A stretch of 8,552 bases of DNA from Mobilitalea sp. (GTDB taxonomy: Bacteria; Bacillota_A; Clostridia; Lachnospirales; Lachnospiraceae). Position numbers and translations under genes: made by a program. Shown here piece by piece: positions 5,993 through 8,552 of the stretch (position 1 is the stretch's first letter; every line of letters begins with the position of its first letter). Below the pieces are notes generated by a model. It was not told the origin of the DNA, did no database searches, and saw only the letters and a list, made by a program, of their open reading frames with translations. Location of the stretch: the NCBI GenBank assembly GCA_029974875.1, contig JARKQP010000534.1, positions 1-8,552 of the forward strand, given 5' to 3'.

Positions 5993-7261
5993 TTAATTCT
6001 TACTGCGTATTTCATTTTTATAAACCACCCCATCCTTTAAAATCAGCTTAATGTTGTCTGTATCCGACAAAACCGCCAAATCCTCCACCGGATTGCCTCT
6101 GACTAAAAGAATATCCGCATAGGAGCCCTTTTCCAGGATTCCGATTTCCCCGTCCGGGTAAGGATTCTGATAGGTGGTATATTTAATCAAATCGTTAATG
6201 TTGCCCGTAGCACCCAATAATCCCTTAAAGCTTCCAAACCGCTCCTTATACTTGGTAAGATCATAGCTGCTTCTGGGCTCATATCCTGGAAAGGTAATCA
6301 TCAGGTCAGTTCCAAACAGAAGCTTTAGGTCATATTTATTGATCCATTCCGTAGCATAGAGCATACCTTTGCGAAGAACATCTGCCTTACTTCCCTGCTT
6401 TTTTAGATTCTCAAAAGTTTCCTTCCGGCTCATATATTTCATAACTTCCTCTTCTTTTGCACTGAATTGCGGCATGGGAGCTATGAAAACCCCTTGGTCC
6501 TTTATCAGTTTGGCGGTCTCTTCATCCAAAAGATGGGCATGCTCAAAGCTTCGGACTCCCGCCCTTGCAGCACGCTGCATGGAAGGGTTTGTGTACAGAT
6601 GGGTCATAACATAGGTGCCATAGTCTGCGGCCGCCTCTACGGCTGTGCGCATCTCTTTTTCGGAAAACTGGATTGTCGGAAGGGGGTCGCAATTCGAAGC
6701 ACACCCACCGCCAGCCATCAGCTTAATCTGAGAAGCACCATGGAAGAGCTGTTCCCTGACTGCACGCAAAATTTCATCCTCTCCGTCTGCCAGTACTCCC
6801 GCCCTGGGAATTCGGTACTGAATATCACGGATACCATGTGCTTCCTCCGAATCTCCGTGTCCACTTGTCTGGGATATATGAGCATTGCTTGGATAGATCC
6901 TCGGCCCTTCAATAACTCCCTGATCGATGGCTTTTTTGATTCCCGAGGAAATTCCGCCCGCATCCCGGACTGTGGTAAAGCCCTGGTATAATAGCTTTCT
7001 CGCTACGGCTGTGGAAATGGCTACATCATAGTCAACCGAATTATTTGCCATAAAGGTGTGCCCAAGGTGCACATGGGCATCGGTAAGTCCCGGGATTGCC
7101 ACAAAACCAGAAGCATCAATAACCTCGTCAAAGTTTTCTTCGGCCACTTCTTCTTTCTCAATCCCAATTACAATATTACCGTCGATGACAATATTTCTGT
7201 GCTCCTTCAGATCACTGTGCTTTCCATCAAAAACATCTGCATGTTTGATTAATATTCTCAT
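5993..7261 (-). CDS. Metal-dependent amidohydrolase (imidazolonepropionase/Xaa-Pro dipeptidase-like, COG1228 type)
   Basis: A 422-residue amidohydrolase-superfamily enzyme of the group that hydrolyses N-acyl amino acids and dipeptides such as Xaa-Pro or Xaa-Arg/Lys. The metal-binding H63-x-H65 is in DAHVHLG. The likely carboxylated bridging lysine is K180 in QIKLMAGGG. H221 (MTHLYT) and H241 (SFEHAHLL) follow, and the catalytic aspartate is D319 in FGTDLM. The C-terminal return to the small beta-sandwich, IGILEKGSYADILLVRGNPVEDL (about 373-395), is typical. All expected metal ligands seem present. There is no signal peptide, so it is cytoplasmic. A near-perfect AAGGAGGTG (7280-7272) lies 10 nt before the ATG. 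It is the first enzyme gene after the regulator and is separated from the importer by 113 nt. By context it may deacylate or cleave an imported conjugate; the substrate cannot be named. Confidence 0.93.
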   Translation of the reverse strand: MRILIKHADVFDGKHSDLKEHRNIVIDGNIVIGIEKEEVAEENFDEVIDASGFVAIPGLTDAHVHLGHTFMANNSVDYDVAISTAVARKLLYQGFTTVRDAGGISSGIKKAIDQGVIEGPRIYPSNAHISQTSGHGDSEEAHGIRDIQYRIPRAGVLADGEDEILRAVREQLFHGASQIKLMAGGGCASNCDPLPTIQFSEKEMRTAVEAAADYGTYVMTHLYTNPSMQRAARAGVRSFEHAHLLDEETAKLIKDQGVFIAPMPQFSAKEEEVMKYMSRKETFENLKKQGSKADVLRKGMLYATEWINKYDLKLLFGTDLMITFPGYEPRSSYDLTKYKERFGSFKGLLGATGNINDLIKYTTYQNPYPDGEIGILEKGSYADILLVRGNPVEDLAVLSDTDNIKLILKDGVVYKNEIRSKN

Positions 7262-7271
7262 TGTACTTATT

Positions 7272-7280
7272 CACCTCCTT
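7272..7280 (-). promoter_or_regulatory. Strong ribosome binding site of the amidohydrolase gene
   Basis: AAGGAGGTG on the minus strand is nearly the full anti-Shine-Dalgarno complement. It sits 10 nt before ATG 7261 and fixes that start. Confidence 0.8.
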
Positions 7281-7390
7281 AATACATGTTTCAACCCAAT
7301 TAATTCCTATATTTGGTGTTCTGTCCTCTAATCGTTGTAGTTCAAGACTTGTGAGTTTAGCGGCAATAGGCTTAATACCATGGCATATAT

Positions 7391-7411
7391 TACATATATT
7401 TTTAATATGTA
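7391..7411. repeat. 21-bp dyad with perfect 7-bp arms in the leader
   Basis: Arms TACATAT (7391-7397) and ATATGTA (7405-7411) are perfect inverse complements around a 7-nt AT spacer. The right arm belongs to an 11-nt word, ATATGTATTAT (7405-7415), that recurs exactly at 7471-7481 over the candidate -10. It could be a protein-binding site, but the DNA is so AT-rich that chance is possible. Confidence 0.35.
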
Positions 7412-7416
7412 TTATG

Positions 7417-7458
7417 ATTTAAAAATACACCCTCTATTGTGAGAGATGTATTTTAAAT
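7417..7458. terminator. AT-rich imperfect hairpin: terminator of lysR or leader attenuator
   Basis: The left arm, 7417-7435 (ATTTAAAAATACACCCTCT), pairs with the right arm, 7442-7458, around a 6-nt loop. About 16 base pairs form, interrupted by one bulged A and a CC/A mismatch. Read on the minus strand, the CTCT/AGAG and TACA/TGTA stem is followed by a run of T, as in a weak intrinsic terminator; the plus-strand reading is similar. It lies some 80 nt after the lysR stop, but also just downstream of the candidate promoter. It may therefore end lysR transcripts, attenuate the operon, or act as a 5' stem-loop. Confidence 0.45.
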
Positions 7459-7476
7459 ACTACTAATCATATATGT

Positions 7477-7485
7477 ATTATAGCA
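7477..7485 (-). promoter_or_regulatory. Candidate extended -10 promoter for the amidohydrolase/importer operon
   Basis: The minus strand reads TGCTATAAT, a perfect -10 with the extended TGn element. There is no good TTGACA box 16-18 nt upstream, as often seen at activator-dependent promoters. The start site would fall near 7470, giving a leader of about 210 nt. Predicted from sequence only. Confidence 0.5.
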
Positions 7486-7511
7486 TATTAATTCTAATGG
7501 CGCTAATATGC
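7483..7511. promoter_or_regulatory. Candidate operator: 29-bp dyad with perfect 8-bp arms
   Basis: GCATATTA (7483-7490) and TAATATGC (7504-7511) are perfect inverse complements with a 13-nt spacer. Arm centres are 21 bp apart, two helical turns, which suits a dimeric regulator. The dyad covers the missing -35 region and its proximal arm includes the TG of the extended -10. It also contains ATT-N11-AAT, compatible with the loose LysR-type T-N11-A rule. The adjacent LysR-type protein is the obvious candidate ligand (inference). Confidence 0.5.
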
Positions 7512-7539
7512 AAAAACGTCATCTGGTTATCGCTAAAAC

Positions 7540-8448
7540 CTATAACAAGCGGCCCTGGTTTTTTTTAAGCTCAGACAAATAAGCGGCACCCAGCTCTGAT
7601 AATATGGTATCCTTCTTCTTTATGTAGCCGATCTTTTTAACCGCCTCTGTTTTTAAAGGTATTATTCTGAATTCATCCCCGTTTAAATCCTCACAGGTCA
7701 GACCGGCACTGAGCGTATACCCATTTAATCCTGTCATAAGGTTTAGCATTGTGGCTCTGTCATTCACCTTAATCATCTTCTGATATTCATAGGTACTTAA
7801 TACTTCTTCTGAATAGCAAAAAGAATTTTTCACGCCCTGGTCAAAGGATAAAAAAGGGTATTCGCTCAGCTCCTCCAAGGATAACTCCTTGCTGTCCGCC
7901 AGAGGATTTTTCTTACTTAGATAAACGTAAGTTCTGCTCCGGAACATCTCATGAAATTCCAGATTGTATTCATTAAAGATTTTCAATAATACTTTTTCAT
8001 TAAAATCATCCAGATATAATATACCGATTTCGCTCTCTCCCAGCTTGACATCCTCAATCACACCGTTAGTTTTGGTTTCATGGGCTGCAAATTCGTAGCT
8101 ATCCATTCCGAATTTTTGTACCACCTTGATAAACGCTTTGACCACGAAACAGTAGTGCTGCATGGATACACCAAATTTCTTCTTTACGCTCTGTTTATTG
8201 ATATATTTATTTTCCATTAAATGATATTGATCTAATACTTGTCTGGCATATCCAAGAAACTCCTTCCCCTCCGGAGTCATTGCAATCCCTCTGTTTGTTC
8301 TTCTAAAAATGGAAAAACCGACTTCACTCTCCAAATCCTTGACCGCTCCGGATAAGCTGGATTGGGACAGGTACAGAACATGGGAAGCTTTATTCATCGA
8401 GCTGCAGTCAGCGATGGTCGCTGCATACCTTAGTTGCTGTAACGTCAT
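7540..8448 (-). CDS. LysR-family transcriptional regulator
   Basis: A 302-residue LysR-type regulator of normal length. Residues 1-60 form the winged helix-turn-helix, with MTLQQLRYAATIADCSSMNKASHVLYLSQSSLSGAVKDLE containing the recognition helix (SQSSLSGAVKDLE, about 28-40) and wing RRTNRGIAMTPEG. A linker helix follows (about 65-90). The periplasmic-binding-like effector domain spans about 91-295, with ISL-type beta-strands such as EIGILYLDD and the hinge TYVYLSKKNPL. AAGGGAG (8461-8455) sits 6 nt before the ATG. It lies on the same strand as and upstream of the operon instead of divergent from it, so it may be partly co-transcribed. Its effector is unknown. B. subtilis sulfur-conjugate operons also use LysR-type regulators (AscR/YtlI, CysL), so a cysteine-pathway metabolite such as O- or N-acetylserine is a reasonable guess. 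Confidence 0.92.
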   Translation of the reverse strand: MTLQQLRYAATIADCSSMNKASHVLYLSQSSLSGAVKDLESEVGFSIFRRTNRGIAMTPEGKEFLGYARQVLDQYHLMENKYINKQSVKKKFGVSMQHYCFVVKAFIKVVQKFGMDSYEFAAHETKTNGVIEDVKLGESEIGILYLDDFNEKVLLKIFNEYNLEFHEMFRSRTYVYLSKKNPLADSKELSLEELSEYPFLSFDQGVKNSFCYSEEVLSTYEYQKMIKVNDRATMLNLMTGLNGYTLSAGLTCEDLNGDEFRIIPLKTEAVKKIGYIKKKDTILSELGAAYLSELKKNQGRLL

Positions 8449-8552
8449 ATTAATCTCCCTTCCGTGGTATATAAATTACATATCTTAAGCTAATCACTAT
8501 ACACGTAACTTGGATTAGTCCAGAAATTTAACGGCTCTGTCATGAGGTTTCT
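8449..8552 (-). promoter_or_regulatory. Upstream region of lysR with weak promoter and inverted repeat
   Basis: The 104 nt before lysR hold TATAGT (8501-8496, minus) as a weak -10 with no good -35. It is framed by the inverted words CTAATC (8490-8495) and GATTAG (8513-8518), spaced 17 nt apart. The CTAATC word also occurs at 7463-7468 and 7328-7333 in the operon leader. This would fit autoregulation but is weak evidence. The gene upstream is outside the window. Confidence 0.3.

Larger units (their letters stand above)
7262..7539 (-). promoter_or_regulatory. Regulatory gap between lysR and the amidohydrolase
   Basis: A 278-nt, very AT-rich non-coding stretch. From the lysR side it holds an 8-bp-arm dyad (7511-7483), an extended -10 (7485-7477), a long imperfect hairpin (7458-7417), a 7-bp-arm dyad (7411-7391), about 110 nt without recognisable structure, and the amidohydrolase ribosome binding site. 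No T-box, SAM, or other known riboswitch consensus was recognised. No strong GC-rich terminator directly follows lysR. Confidence 0.6.

Noticed and set aside
6467..6991. 174-codon plus-strand ORF over the amidohydrolase
   Set aside because: It is antisense to the metal-ligand region of the amidohydrolase and has no coherent protein features.
7331..7381. 17-codon minus-strand ORF in the leader (ATG 7381), possible leader peptide
   Set aside because: No ribosome binding site, no run of cysteine or other regulatory codons, and no attached terminator structure.
7262..7470. T-box or SAM riboswitch in the long leader
   Set aside because: The T-box AGGGTGGNACCGCG element and the SAM-I core sequences are absent; AGAGGGTGTA is only a partial resemblance and is part of the AT-rich hairpin.

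Overview
The window reads as a low-to-mid GC Firmicute, most likely an anaerobic Clostridia/Lachnospiraceae-type bacterium. This rests on strong AGGAGG-type ribosome binding sites, AT-rich intergenic DNA, a lipoprotein solute-binding protein with a Ser/Thr/Gly-rich tether, and general protein style. It is an inference; no rRNA or marker gene is present. Every convincing gene lies on the minus strand, so transcription runs from high to low coordinates.

Layout in transcription order: a LysR-type regulator (8448-7540); a 278-nt AT-rich regulatory gap with a candidate extended -10 promoter, an 8-bp-arm dyad beside it and a hairpin just downstream; a metal-dependent amidohydrolase (7261-5993); a 113-nt gap holding a possible 23-codon ORF; then a tightly packed block. 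The block is an amino-acid-type ABC importer (lipoprotein 5879-4935, permease 4904-4107, ATPase 4102-3338), a glutathionyl-hydroquinone-reductase-like GST (3327-2308), a GNAT acetyltransferase (2297-1860), cysteine synthase CysK (1844-912) and a second GST-like protein (897 to beyond the left edge). Spacing from the permease onward is 4-15 nt, so at least these genes are almost certainly one operon. Several ribosome binding sites overlap the preceding stop codon.

Taken together the genes suggest import and dismantling of an S-substituted cysteine, or a related amino acid or dipeptide thioether. The importer brings it in, the GNAT could N-acetylate it, one or both GST-like enzymes could break the C-S bond by thiol chemistry, the amidohydrolase could remove an acyl or aminoacyl group, and CysK would reassemble or balance cysteine. 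The logic parallels the Bacillus subtilis snaA/tcy/cmo/sndA and yxeKLMNOPQ operons, which pair an amino-acid ABC importer with an acetyltransferase, a deacetylase and an O2-dependent flavin monooxygenase. Here no monooxygenase is present and GST-fold thiol enzymes take its place. Both GST paralogues also depart from the family's Cys-Pro-Trp active site and seem to lack the Glu-Ser pair that usually holds the gamma-glutamyl end of glutathione. Their thiol partner may therefore not be glutathione. This system-level reading is the main item worth following up and is a hypothesis.

No tRNA, rRNA, CRISPR array, insertion sequence or prophage gene was seen.
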